From Bacillota bacterium (GTDB lineage: Bacteria > Bacillota > Clostridia > Acetivibrionales > DSM-1351), in NCBI GenBank assembly GCA_023443515.1, contig JAEZUC010000122.1:45258-109257 (forward strand): a stretch of DNA of 64,000 bases, given 5' to 3'. Shown piece by piece: positions 16,971 to 25,014 of this stretch. Position numbers and translations under genes: made by a program. The notes under the pieces are model-generated. The model was given only the letters and a program-made list of their open reading frames with translations. It made no database searches and was not told the origin of the DNA. Position 1 is the stretch's first letter. Every line of letters starts with the position of its first letter.

Positions 16971-19805
16971 TTGAGTAAAAATATTAATTTAGTTAAACGT
17001 ATTTGTGTAATGATTCTTATTGCAGCGATTCTAAGCCTGTGCTTACAGGTAAATCTATATGCTGATGGTGATCCTGGAAATGATGCCACCTTGAGCAGTG
17101 CATCTACAATAAAAGGAGTTACAATAGCGGACTTGGGAATCCCTTCAGGGACACTGGAGGGTTCTGTTACACCCGGAAAAGTGCTGCTAAATGGGATTCA
17201 GGCGGGAGACACATCAAATGCCGGAGCATTCATCACATTATTTGCCCAAAATGCTCCGGGGGCAAAGGTAAAAGCAGTCAAGTATAAAGAAGGAACATGG
17301 ACACACTTCTTTGAAACGGATGAAGCATATACAAATGAATCTATTTCAAACAATGATTTTTTTATAATAAAGGTAACATCATCGTACAATACACAAATAA
17401 GATACTACAAAATAATAGTGACTGTTGATGCAACAGCACCACAACTGGGGTACTATCCCATGGCAGGTCAGATACAGGCGGCAGGAACAAAAAAAGCGGA
17501 GGCAATTGTAAGGGCTGACGATTCTGGGACGGTATACTATATAGTTAGTAAATACGCTCCAAACCCTACTGCCGGACAGATAATGGCAGGCAAAGACGGG
17601 TATGGTAATACGGCTTACGCCTGGGGCACTACTACAATAACAGCCAACAAAGATAAGAGTATTATAATAGATAATCTTCCGGAATACTCTACTACATATG
17701 ACATATGGTTAGTGGCAGTGGATTCAATTGGAAATATCACTGTGCCATACAGGACGGATATCAGAACACCCGGAGCAATTGCCGGCAGTGAAGCAAAATT
17801 GGACTACATGTCAACAATAAAGGGTAACCCAATCGGTTATTATAATACCGGAACACCCTCTTCCAAAATCGCAGGTGTAACAGCCGGAACAACAGAACTA
17901 ACTTTACCTCAGGCGACTGATGAGACCAATATGTGGCCTTATACTACATCCCTAAGAGGAACCTATACAGAAGCTGATGTTAAGGTGGTAAAGTATGCAA
18001 GCGGGGCATCAACGGCAAATTTTGAAACAGACCCGGCATATGCAAATGAACCTATAATAAACAACGACTTTTTCATAATTAAGATAACATCAGAGAATGG
18101 CTCCACAGTAAGTTATTATAAGATAGTGGTAAAATCACCACTATTAACTTACACACTGCCACAGGTTACAAATGTAACATTAGATGAGACCGGTACAGCC
18201 AGGTGGGATGATCTTACAAGTGAATCAGGCTATGTGGTACAACTATATGGTGATTCTGGACAAGTAGGCTCTCCAATAAATTTGCCCTCAGGAACAACCT
18301 CCTGCAACTTTTTAACAGCTATGAGAGCAGCAGGGGAAGGCAACTATAACGTAACGGTAATGGGAAAAGGAGACGGTGCACCATTTACAGACGGACCCTG
18401 GTCGGTTCACTCGGCTGGGCAGAGGGTGATTCGTCTCTCCACAGTAACAGAGGGTCTGAATTGGGACGGGGACGTGGCAAAGTGGACCCAAGTACCCTAT
18501 GCCGTCAGCTATACCGTACAGGCATACAGAGACGGAAAGGCATGGATAGTTCCTGTAACTGTGCCTGCTGAAAATGCAGTGGCGGGTTTTGATTTCGGGC
18601 CGTCAATAACTGCAGCGGGGCCAGGCAAATATACTTATAGAGTAACTGCAAAGGGAAACAATACACTTATTCTGGATTCGACAGCTGCATCGCCGTTATC
18701 CAATCAAAACGTAAAGTTATCACCAATCAGCAGTTCAGTATTAAGTACAGCTTCGACCATAAAAGGTGTAACAATCAGCGACCTTGGAATTCCCAATGCA
18801 GATCAAAATCTTGCAGTGCCGGGGAGGGTAACCATAAGTGCAACCAGAGCAGCTGATACTTCGAATGCAGGATTATATATAACCTTATTTAAGGCAAATG
18901 ATACAAAATCAAAGGTAAAAGTAGTAAAGTATACAAATGGAGCCTCAATCGCGAACTTTGAAAAGGATTTAGCATATACAAACCAGACTATTAAAAACAA
19001 TGACTTCTTTTTGATCAAAGTAACAGCAGAGGATAATGTAACAATAAATTACTACAAAGTTGTCGTAACTGTTGAGGGAACAGTACCAAGCATGGGATAC
19101 TATCCTATCGCCGGGCCTATACAGGCAGCAGGCACAAAGAAAGTTGAGCTGGTTGTAAAAGCCAATCAATCAGGAAGGGTATACTATGTAGTTACAGGAG
19201 ACGTTCGTTATTACGAACCGAATCCTACAAAGGAACAGGTATTGGCAGGTAAAAACGGAAAAGACGGGGCCGGGTTAGCCTCAGGCAGTGTACCCATATC
19301 AGCCAATGTAGAGGAGAGAATTATCATAGATAAGCTTCCCTCATATTCAACAACCTACAACATATGGACAGTGGCCGTTAATGAGGAAGGAAATATGTCA
19401 ACACCATACAGAACAGAGGTAACATCACCCGGACTGACAGCAGGCAGTGAGGCGAAACTTGACTATATGTCAACAATAAAAGGAGATGCTATAGGCTATT
19501 ATAATGTTGGTGTACCGGCACCGACGATAAATGGTGTTACAGCCGGAACAACGGAACTGACCGGCATAGCGGCTTCAGATGAAACAAATGCCGGGGCATA
19601 TATTACGTTGTTCAGAGGGACTTACGCAGAAGCAGAAATAAAAGCAGTCAAGTATGCAGAAGGAGCCTCCGCAGCAAACTTTCAAACAGATGAAGCGTAT
19701 GCAAACACCCCTATATCCAACAATGACTTTTTTATATTAAAAGTAACCTCGGAGGACAAAAAAACAGTAAGCTACTATAAAATCATAGTAAAAGTAAATC
19801 CTTGA
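16971..19805 (+). CDS. Large secreted repeat protein of unknown function
   Basis: 944 residues, TTG start behind GGGAGG. Signal peptide at residues ~8-32. Internal architecture is duplicated: module A (~38-150, STIKGVTIADLGIP ... NNDFFIIKVTS ... YYKIIV), module B (~150-265, GYYPMAGQIQAAGTKK), A again (~268-388), two fibronectin-like domains (~389-590), then A, B, A a second time (~590-705, ~705-825, ~825-944). Thus the order is A-B-A-Fn-Fn-A-B-A. It has no dockerin, S-layer homology or sortase signal that I can see. It lies 23 bp after the dockerin gene and is probably co-transcribed; an extracellular structural or carbohydrate-binding role is a guess. Confidence 0.8.
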   Translation: MSKNINLVKRICVMILIAAILSLCLQVNLYADGDPGNDATLSSASTIKGVTIADLGIPSGTLEGSVTPGKVLLNGIQAGDTSNAGAFITLFAQNAPGAKVKAVKYKEGTWTHFFETDEAYTNESISNNDFFIIKVTSSYNTQIRYYKIIVTVDATAPQLGYYPMAGQIQAAGTKKAEAIVRADDSGTVYYIVSKYAPNPTAGQIMAGKDGYGNTAYAWGTTTITANKDKSIIIDNLPEYSTTYDIWLVAVDSIGNITVPYRTDIRTPGAIAGSEAKLDYMSTIKGNPIGYYNTGTPSSKIAGVTAGTTELTLPQATDETNMWPYTTSLRGTYTEADVKVVKYASGASTANFETDPAYANEPIINNDFFIIKITSENGSTVSYYKIVVKSPLLTYTLPQVTNVTLDETGTARWDDLTSESGYVVQLYGDSGQVGSPINLPSGTTSCNFLTAMRAAGEGNYNVTVMGKGDGAPFTDGPWSVHSAGQRVIRLSTVTEGLNWDGDVAKWTQVPYAVSYTVQAYRDGKAWIVPVTVPAENAVAGFDFGPSITAAGPGKYTYRVTAKGNNTLILDSTAASPLSNQNVKLSPISSSVLSTASTIKGVTISDLGIPNADQNLAVPGRVTISATRAADTSNAGLYITLFKANDTKSKVKVVKYTNGASIANFEKDLAYTNQTIKNNDFFLIKVTAEDNVTINYYKVVVTVEGTVPSMGYYPIAGPIQAAGTKKVELVVKANQSGRVYYVVTGDVRYYEPNPTKEQVLAGKNGKDGAGLASGSVPISANVEERIIIDKLPSYSTTYNIWTVAVNEEGNMSTPYRTEVTSPGLTAGSEAKLDYMSTIKGDAIGYYNVGVPAPTINGVTAGTTELTGIAASDETNAGAYITLFRGTYAEAEIKAVKYAEGASAANFQTDEAYANTPISNNDFFILKVTSEDKKTVSYYKIIVKVNP

Positions 19806-20268
19806 TAATTTTATACACAAACAGCAAAAGCCGCACATTAGAGGGTGCGACTTAGGGATTTACGATATCAAGTAAGTTTAAAAGCGGGGTTGTCGCAAAA
19901 TTAAATTCTATCCTTTTTAACTTGTACGAGAGTATAAATTGTATCAATGGAAGCTTGGTTAAAGATATTTGCAGTAGTTTGTGGTTGAACATGGATATTT
20001 TACCGGAAAACCTATCACGAGGTAGTTTTAGCGACACAATGAATCATGGACGATGAATGTGAGCGACGGTAAAATATCCTATGATGAGCCACTAGAAACT
20101 CATGCAAATATCTAAAGAAGCAATCATTGATATAATTTTATACGGGAGTTACCTTTGTTAAAACAGGAAAACTTTCTTTTTTGCAACAGCTCCTTTTTTA
20201 CATTTTAGCTCAGCGGTGCTGAAGCTTCAATGTGGTTGGTGCTGAAGGCAATGATTTGCATCTGCTTG
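19806..20268. other. 463-bp stretch without a convincing gene
   Basis: No open frame has a credible ribosome site. A weak hairpin (GCCGCAC / GGTGCGAC) follows the exoprotein gene. A 13-bp inverted repeat (19993-20005 and 20067-20079) is the only clear structure. This may be a decayed insertion or gene remnant. Confidence 0.4.
19993..20079. repeat. 13-bp perfect inverted repeat with 61-bp spacer
   Basis: GGATATTTTACCG at 19993-20005 and CGGTAAAATATCC at 20067-20079 are exact inverted repeats. No transposase frame lies between or beside them. Could be the ends of a short non-autonomous element or a stem of an RNA. Confidence 0.45.
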
Positions 20269-21066
20269 TCATCCTTCACCCCAAATCCGACCATGCTCCT
20301 GCATGACTGTACGTATAGTGTTGATGGCTATGCAATCAATGCCAGGCAATGAAGCGATTTCACGTTGTGTGCGCCCGCGCAATTCACCCAAACACGCCAG
20401 ATTCAAGCTTTTAATTGCTTCTCTTGCCACCGGCTCCAAACGCTTCAGTAGCATATCAATCGGCACAACCGGTCGTGGAGCTTTAGGTGAAAAATTCTTA
20501 TCAAACGCTTTTACTTCATCCTCAGTCATAGTGTGAAAAACAGAACCTTCAAAGAACTTCCCACCTTTTATGCACAACGCACCGAGAACGAGTTCCATTG
20601 CCATGAGCGCATCAAAGGTTCCGCCATCGGCATAGGTTAAACCAAACTCTGCTGCTCTCCGAAAGCCCAAACGCGGGTAATAATCCGGTTCGCCACAGAA
20701 AACGATAGCAGTATAACCGAGCCGCTTGGCTTCGGCGATGGTAAACTGCACCAGTGCTTTGCCAACACCCTGATTCTGATATTCCGGTAATACCGAGAGG
20801 GGGCCAAAGGTCAAAACTTCGTGCTCTCGATTGTCTTCAGCAACGATTTTGCTTATAGAGTACATAATATTGCCAACAGTTTTTCCGTCTGTTTCAGCCA
20901 CATAATCTAGTTCAGGTACGAATATGGTTGACTTCCGCAACTTATGAACCAATAGATGCTCGACAATGGTTACGCCTAGGTCTGTGTTTTTCCAAAATGC
21001 CTCACGGGTTAGCTCCTCAACAGTGCGGTAGTCCGCGGGGTTCTCCAGCCTTATAGTTAAATTCAT
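20269..21066 (-). CDS. GNAT N-acetyltransferase with a helix-hairpin-type C-terminal domain
   Basis: 265 residues. Residues 1-170 are a GNAT domain with the acetyl-CoA loop QNQGVGKAL (97-105), the preceding LTFGPLSVLPEYQ strand and a FCGEPDYYPRLGF stretch. Residues ~205-262 (ARE...LNLACLGELRGRTQREIASLPGI then INTIRTVMQEHG) resemble the helix-hairpin fold of the RNA polymerase alpha C-terminal domain. Base composition looks richer in GC than its neighbours, which suggests transfer. A long leader with a small ORF and a terminator precedes it, so expression is probably induced through attenuation. The acceptor substrate, perhaps a drug or a protein, is unknown. Confidence 0.8.
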   Translation of the reverse strand: MNLTIRLENPADYRTVEELTREAFWKNTDLGVTIVEHLLVHKLRKSTIFVPELDYVAETDGKTVGNIMYSISKIVAEDNREHEVLTFGPLSVLPEYQNQGVGKALVQFTIAEAKRLGYTAIVFCGEPDYYPRLGFRRAAEFGLTYADGGTFDALMAMELVLGALCIKGGKFFEGSVFHTMTEDEVKAFDKNFSPKAPRPVVPIDMLLKRLEPVAREAIKSLNLACLGELRGRTQREIASLPGIDCIAINTIRTVMQEHGRIWGEG

Positions 21067-21123
21067 TTCTTAAACCCTCCATTATTCTTTTTCTTGCACA
21101 AATTTTAATCACAGAAAAGGGCA

Positions 21124-21167
21124 TAAAAATACCGTAGCAAGCAGCCATCGATAGCTGCAAACTACGG
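21124..21167 (-). terminator. Attenuator terminator in the GNAT leader
   Basis: On the minus strand, CCGTAG + GCAGC pair with GCTGC + CTACGG (arms 21132-21145 and 21154-21167), followed by TATTTTTAT. It ends about 65 bp before the GNAT start, so read-through is needed to express the gene. Confidence 0.7.
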
Positions 21168-21186
21168 ATTGTTTCAGGTAATGCAA

Positions 21187-21226
21187 GTGTTAATAAATGA
21201 ACACGGGCATACCTGTTCGCATGCCC
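21187..21226 (-). promoter_or_regulatory. Two leader hairpins upstream of the attenuator
   Basis: GGGCAT (21205-21210) pairs with ATGCCC (21221-21226), and GTGTT (21187-21191) with AACAC (21200-21204). They lie between the leader ORF and the terminator and could take part in alternative folds. Confidence 0.45.
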
Positions 21227-21325
21227 ATAAAATTCTACAGTATTAACGAAAGGTTACTCGAAACGGCACAACAATAAAAGGCATTTATACACCTTGAAAA
21301 ATACTGCTATGCCCTATATTCTGTT

Positions 21326-21358
21326 TTAGACTAAAGCCACCTCAATAAAAATAGTCAT
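21326..21358 (-). CDS. Leader peptide MTIFIEVALV (10 residues)
   Basis: An ATG at 21358 with AAAGGAG upstream (21370-21376) encodes MTIFIEVALV and then TAA. It is the first ORF of the transcript starting at the extended -10 promoter at 21400-21408. Its ribosome-site region (AACGAAAGG, complement of 21371-21379) is exactly complementary to CCTTTCGTT further down the transcript (complement of 21245-21253), so ribosome position can decide which hairpins form. This is the layout of ribosome-mediated, often antibiotic-induced, attenuation. Peptide existence is inferred, not shown. Confidence 0.6.
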   Translation of the reverse strand: MTIFIEVALV

Positions 21359-21399
21359 AAAACAACAACTCCTTTCGTTCTCTGCTAAGTGTGGAATAA

Positions 21400-21408
21400 A
21401 TTATAGCA
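21400..21408 (-). promoter_or_regulatory. Extended -10 promoter for the GNAT leader
   Basis: The minus strand reads TGCTATAAT, a perfect extended -10 element. The -35 region is weak. Predicted transcript start is near 21393, giving a leader of about 325 bases. Confidence 0.6.
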
Positions 21409-21526
21409 GATTTAAGATTAAATTCAGCATACCATCTATTACCAGAAAAATCAATCCTTATGTCAAAAGGCTGGAAGGTCATTTTTTTCTACTGTTTTAA
21501 CGTGAGAAAATACACAGACGTTTAAA

Positions 21527-21556
21527 GGCATAGCCGGTATTAAAACCGACTATGCC
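21527..21556 (-). terminator. Terminator after the MFS gene
   Basis: On the minus strand, GGCATAGTCGGT and ACCGGCTATGCC form a 12-bp stem (one G-U pair) around a six-base loop, followed by TTTAAA. Confidence 0.6.
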
Positions 21557-21621
21557 GAATGTTTCAAATAATTAAATCTCTTAGAGGCGCCACCTTTGTG
21601 TGGCTTTTGTTGTTTAAAACT

Positions 21622-23403
21622 TTATTCTTGTACTGATTTCTTTTTATTTTTTAGAAGCAGGGCTGCAACCAGTCCTATAATAGCAATAACACCTGCTGTT
21701 ATAAACATATTTCTGTAGCCAATGCTTATTGCAGTCTGAAATGTATTTTCAATAGTGGTTCTTGCACCTTCGATCTTATTAAGATAATCCAGCTTCCAGT
21801 CACTTAAAACTTTATCCAGATTAATTTGTGAAGCTGCACCTTTTGGAGCGGCAGACATTGCTGCGACGATTTTATCCTTGATTGTTGGTATTATTTTATC
21901 AAGCATATTTGAGGAAAAATCTTTCAGAACATCTACAACACTAGTAACATCAGCTGATTTAAGCTTTTCAATGGCATTGCTTGAAATACCGCCTCCGCTT
22001 GTCATCTTGGACATGTCAAAGTATCCTGATACATACTGGGAACCGGGAAACGTAGGTGTGGGTGGTTCAGGCATTACTGCCATCACTTTACCCTGAACAC
22101 TCTTACCTGCTTCAGCAATAAAGTTAATCATTATATTCGGAGAAACGGCAATTCCGATTGACCTTACCAAAGACAAGGTAGATAACGCTGAAGCGGATTC
22201 ACTTTCACTGACAAATGACAGCATAAGGTAATTAAGGGGAGTACCCATGGTGAAACCCATACCAAAACCTACAAAAACCAAGCCTATCATTATTGAAACA
22301 AAGCTGGGGTAAGCTGTTGTAAAAAATGCCAGGAATAAAGTTCCAAAGGCAGTGCAAATCATACCCAGGACTGTTACCAGTTTTGCAGAATATTTATCAA
22401 TGAATTTCCCTCCAAGAGGTGCACTGATTCCTGCAAAAACCGACATCAATGTAACCAGATATCCTCCGTTACCGGTCTTAATCTTTAGAATGTTTTCAGC
22501 GAATTGAGGGATGAAAACAACCCCCATAAGGCCAACACCTGTTATAAAGCCCAGAATAAGAGTTAAAAGAATCTGACGCTCCTTAAAATATCTCAGGTTT
22601 AAAATCGGGTCCTCTGCTTTAGTTTCTATGAGGATAAACAAAGGTAAAGAGATGATAAATAAAATCAGGAACGGATAAACATCCAAATCCCTTATGCTTT
22701 GACTAAAGTGGAAGTAATCCAGGTTTGTAAGGGCATACATAATGCTTAAAATCATAATGCTCAGTACCAGACTGCCCTTTAAATCCATCTTCTTCCCTGT
22801 ATCACCTAGGTTTTCACTAAGATTGTAGCTTAATACCAGAATCAACAAGCTTATAGGGAGGTTTATAAAGAATATCCATCCCCAATGGTCCACTCCTGCA
22901 ATATCCAGAATGGATGAACCCATGGTAGGCCCAAGGATAGTGGCAATACCATAAACTCCTCCTACAAAACCCAGTGCAGTTCCTCTTTTTTCGGGAGGGA
23001 AACTGTTTCCTATAAAGGCGTTTGCTATAGGCATGATTCCTCCTCCGCCAATAGCCTGAATAACTCTTGCTATGAGGAAGAATGTGTAATTTCCGTAAAA
23101 ATTGGAGATACCGCAAAGAAAGGAACCAACCGCAAAAATAATTATGCTGGCCAGATAAACTTTTTTACGTCCATACCTGTCTGAGAGCTTACTAACTATG
23201 GGCATAGCCACTGCGTAAGCCAAAGTATAAATGGTAACCATCCAAACACTTAGTGACTCGCTGATACCAAAACTATTTTTAATTACAGTTCTTGCGGGAG
23301 ATACAATACCGCTGTCTATAGCCCCCATAAAAATACCCAATAGGAAAATTGCCAGTACAATAATTCTTTTCCTATTGTCGCTCTTAGTATTCGTTGTATT
23401 CAT
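21622..23403 (-). CDS. DHA2 (EmrB/QacA-type) multidrug MFS transporter
   Basis: 593 residues, 14 predicted transmembrane helices. MFS motif A after helix 2 (SKLSDRYGRKK), the ARVIQAIGGGGIMPIA stretch and GGVYGIATILGPTMG (antiporter motif C) mark a drug:proton antiporter of the DHA2 family. An extra ~110-residue polar segment lies between the last two helices (residues ~450-560), longer than usual. ATG 23403 follows AGAAAGGGG; a further-upstream ATG would lie inside the operator. The TetR gene just upstream and the operator at 23418-23430 indicate repression relieved by a drug-like ligand. Confidence 0.9.
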   Translation of the reverse strand: MNTTNTKSDNRKRIIVLAIFLLGIFMGAIDSGIVSPARTVIKNSFGISESLSVWMVTIYTLAYAVAMPIVSKLSDRYGRKKVYLASIIIFAVGSFLCGISNFYGNYTFFLIARVIQAIGGGGIMPIANAFIGNSFPPEKRGTALGFVGGVYGIATILGPTMGSSILDIAGVDHWGWIFFINLPISLLILVLSYNLSENLGDTGKKMDLKGSLVLSIMILSIMYALTNLDYFHFSQSIRDLDVYPFLILFIISLPLFILIETKAEDPILNLRYFKERQILLTLILGFITGVGLMGVVFIPQFAENILKIKTGNGGYLVTLMSVFAGISAPLGGKFIDKYSAKLVTVLGMICTAFGTLFLAFFTTAYPSFVSIMIGLVFVGFGMGFTMGTPLNYLMLSFVSESESASALSTLSLVRSIGIAVSPNIMINFIAEAGKSVQGKVMAVMPEPPTPTFPGSQYVSGYFDMSKMTSGGGISSNAIEKLKSADVTSVVDVLKDFSSNMLDKIIPTIKDKIVAAMSAAPKGAASQINLDKVLSDWKLDYLNKIEGARTTIENTFQTAISIGYRNMFITAGVIAIIGLVAALLLKNKKKSVQE

Positions 23404-23417
23404 TTTTTTCCCCTTTC

Positions 23418-23430
23418 TGAACATTGTTCA
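23418..23430. promoter_or_regulatory. TetR operator 1 (MFS promoter)
   Basis: Palindrome TGAACATTGTTCA. It lies between a possible -10 (TAATAT on the minus strand) and the ribosome site of the MFS gene. The same sequence in reverse complement occurs in the tetR promoter. Confidence 0.7.
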
Positions 23431-23448
23431 CTTCATATTAAAAAAATT

Positions 23449-23979
23449 TTAAATATTCATATGACTATATAATTCATCAAATGATATATACTTGGTTTTA
23501 CTCAGATACATCAGGTTTGAAACAATAAAATAAGACAAACTTTGGGTTGTAAGCATAGATTTTATTGATCCGTTTGCCTTTTCAATATTTAAAATTTCTT
23601 CAACCATTTTATAAAGATCTTTCATATCATCGTCCCTTTCAGGACCGTAACCTTTAAGCATTGAAATTTCGTAGAAAATGGAGAGGTACTTATCTACAAA
23701 GCCGTCCAGGTAAATGTATATCTCTCTGATTTTATTCTTTAGGGGTACCTTTGTGGATTTAAGGCTTTCCGATAATATTATAATCTTTCTCCAGTCATCC
23801 ATGAAAATTTCATATACAAACTTTTCTTTGTTCTGGAAGTAGTTATAAAAGGTACCTGTACCGATATCGCAATTTTTAGCAATATCCCTTATGTTCAGTT
23901 CCTTGTAGCTCTTTTCAATAAGAGTTTTTCTGCCTTCTATTATTAAGTTTTCCTTTATATTTTCAATTATTTTTGGCAC
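23449..23979 (-). CDS. TetR family repressor of the MFS pump
   Basis: 176 residues from GTG 23979, which follows AAAGGTGAT and gives the typical start (PKIIENIKENLIIEGRKTL). An ATG at 24009 would sit inside the operator palindrome. The N-terminal TetR helix-turn-helix is clear (NIRDIAKNCDIGTGTFYNYF, residues ~29-48); the C-terminal ligand domain is divergent, as usual. It is upstream of the MFS gene on the same strand, and identical operators precede both genes, so it should repress itself and the pump until a substrate of the pump binds. Confidence 0.88.
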   Translation of the reverse strand: MPKIIENIKENLIIEGRKTLIEKSYKELNIRDIAKNCDIGTGTFYNYFQNKEKFVYEIFMDDWRKIIILSESLKSTKVPLKNKIREIYIYLDGFVDKYLSIFYEISMLKGYGPERDDDMKDLYKMVEEILNIEKANGSIKSMLTTQSLSYFIVSNLMYLSKTKYISFDELYSHMNI

Positions 23980-23993
23980 ATAATCACCTTTTA

Positions 23994-24010
23994 TATGAAC
24001 AATGTTCATA
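23994..24010. promoter_or_regulatory. TetR operator 2 (autoregulatory)
   Basis: Extended palindrome TATGAACAATGTTCATA, whose 13-bp core is the reverse complement of operator 1. It abuts a TATAAT -10 box on the minus strand (24010-24015). Confidence 0.7.
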
Positions 24011-24148
24011 TTATAACACCTTATAAAAAAAAAGTAAAAGTTTAAAATTGCACAAAAATAATGGCTATTAACCGGGTATAACTATTCTATTGCAGGAAAT
24101 TCATTTTAATACATAGAATATGTGTATCAGAAAGGAGATGGGACAAAA

Positions 24149-24514
24149 GTGGAAAAAATCACGGAATCATATGAGGAGAAACCTTGGGAGCTTAAACCTT
24201 GCAAATTTGAGGAATTAGAAAATAAAACAAGGCAAATGATGGGTAATGAATACTGGGAGAGAAACAAAGAAGATTTAATAGAAAAGTGGAAGGAATCAGT
24301 AAGTATAGAAAACAAAAGGATAAAGCTGCTGAGGTTTCTCTCTGAGAAAAATAAAGCTACATTAAAAGAAATTTATGACGCTATGGGAGAAGAGGATACA
24401 AACGAAGTTCTAAAAATACTGGCAGTCATGAAATTTCAGAAACTAATAGAAGGCATTGATAACCGATTAATTATAATCAGTGACTTGGGAATAGAATATT
24501 TAATAAACTCATAG
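24149..24514 (+). CDS. Small winged-helix-like protein of unknown function
   Basis: 121 residues from GTG 24149, chosen for the AAAGGAG site nine bases upstream. The first half is charged and probably helical; the second half (residues ~55-118, RIKLLRFLSEKNKATLKEIYDAMGE ... KILAVMKFQKLIEG ... ISDLGIEYL) has the helix pattern and beta-wing ending of a winged-helix DNA-binding domain. No family name can be given. It is monocistronic, with a good terminator directly after the stop. Confidence 0.6.
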   Translation: MEKITESYEEKPWELKPCKFEELENKTRQMMGNEYWERNKEDLIEKWKESVSIENKRIKLLRFLSEKNKATLKEIYDAMGEEDTNEVLKILAVMKFQKLIEGIDNRLIIISDLGIEYLINS

Positions 24515-24542
24515 GGAGGCCAACAGCTCTCTGTGAGTTTTT
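24506..24542 (+). terminator. Rho-independent terminator
   Basis: AACTCATAGGGAG (24506-24518) pairs with CTCTCTGTGAGTT (24527-24539) with two wobble pairs, followed by TTT. It overlaps the last codons of the gene. Confidence 0.65.
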
Positions 24543-25014
24543 AGGTTAACGCTAAATTTGGAATATATAGCCGAATAACTTGATTTTAATTAAAAAATCA
24601 TTTACAATATAAACATTATATAGCAAATTTTTCATTAGTTTGGCAAAAAGAATATTTATTACAAGTTTTTCAAAAAAATGTATTAAAAAAGACATATAAA
24701 TACGTATTATGTTATATTATAGTAAAAAGCCAAATATCTTTAGATTTAGATATACCTTATAAGCATTAAAGAACAGTACAAGACTCAGATAGATATAGAA
24801 GAGTATGTATCATCAGATAAGATTATTTAAATGCCTTAATGTTCACAGCTTTTATAGCACAACAATTAAAAACTTTATATTTAATTGCAATATGATGTAT
24901 TAAAATTTATAAAGTTTCAAAAGAAGACAAAGGATGGGAGGGCGGAATAATCTATTTAGGTAAGAGTTTTAAGTACAGTATTTTTAAACTTAATTAGGGG
25001 GGCGTGTACTAAAA
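24543..25014. other. 472-bp AT-rich intergenic region upstream of the chemoreceptor
   Basis: No ORF with a ribosome site and no recognisable riboswitch was found. Several AT-rich boxes could serve as -10 elements (for example near TATATTATAG at about 24711), but none has a good -35. It must hold the chemoreceptor promoter. Confidence 0.4.

Noticed and set aside
24553..24578. Sigma-D flagellar-type promoter before the chemoreceptor (TAAA and GCCGAATAA)
   Set aside because: The spacing is 13 bases instead of about 15, the -10 is imperfect and it lies some 440 bp from the gene.
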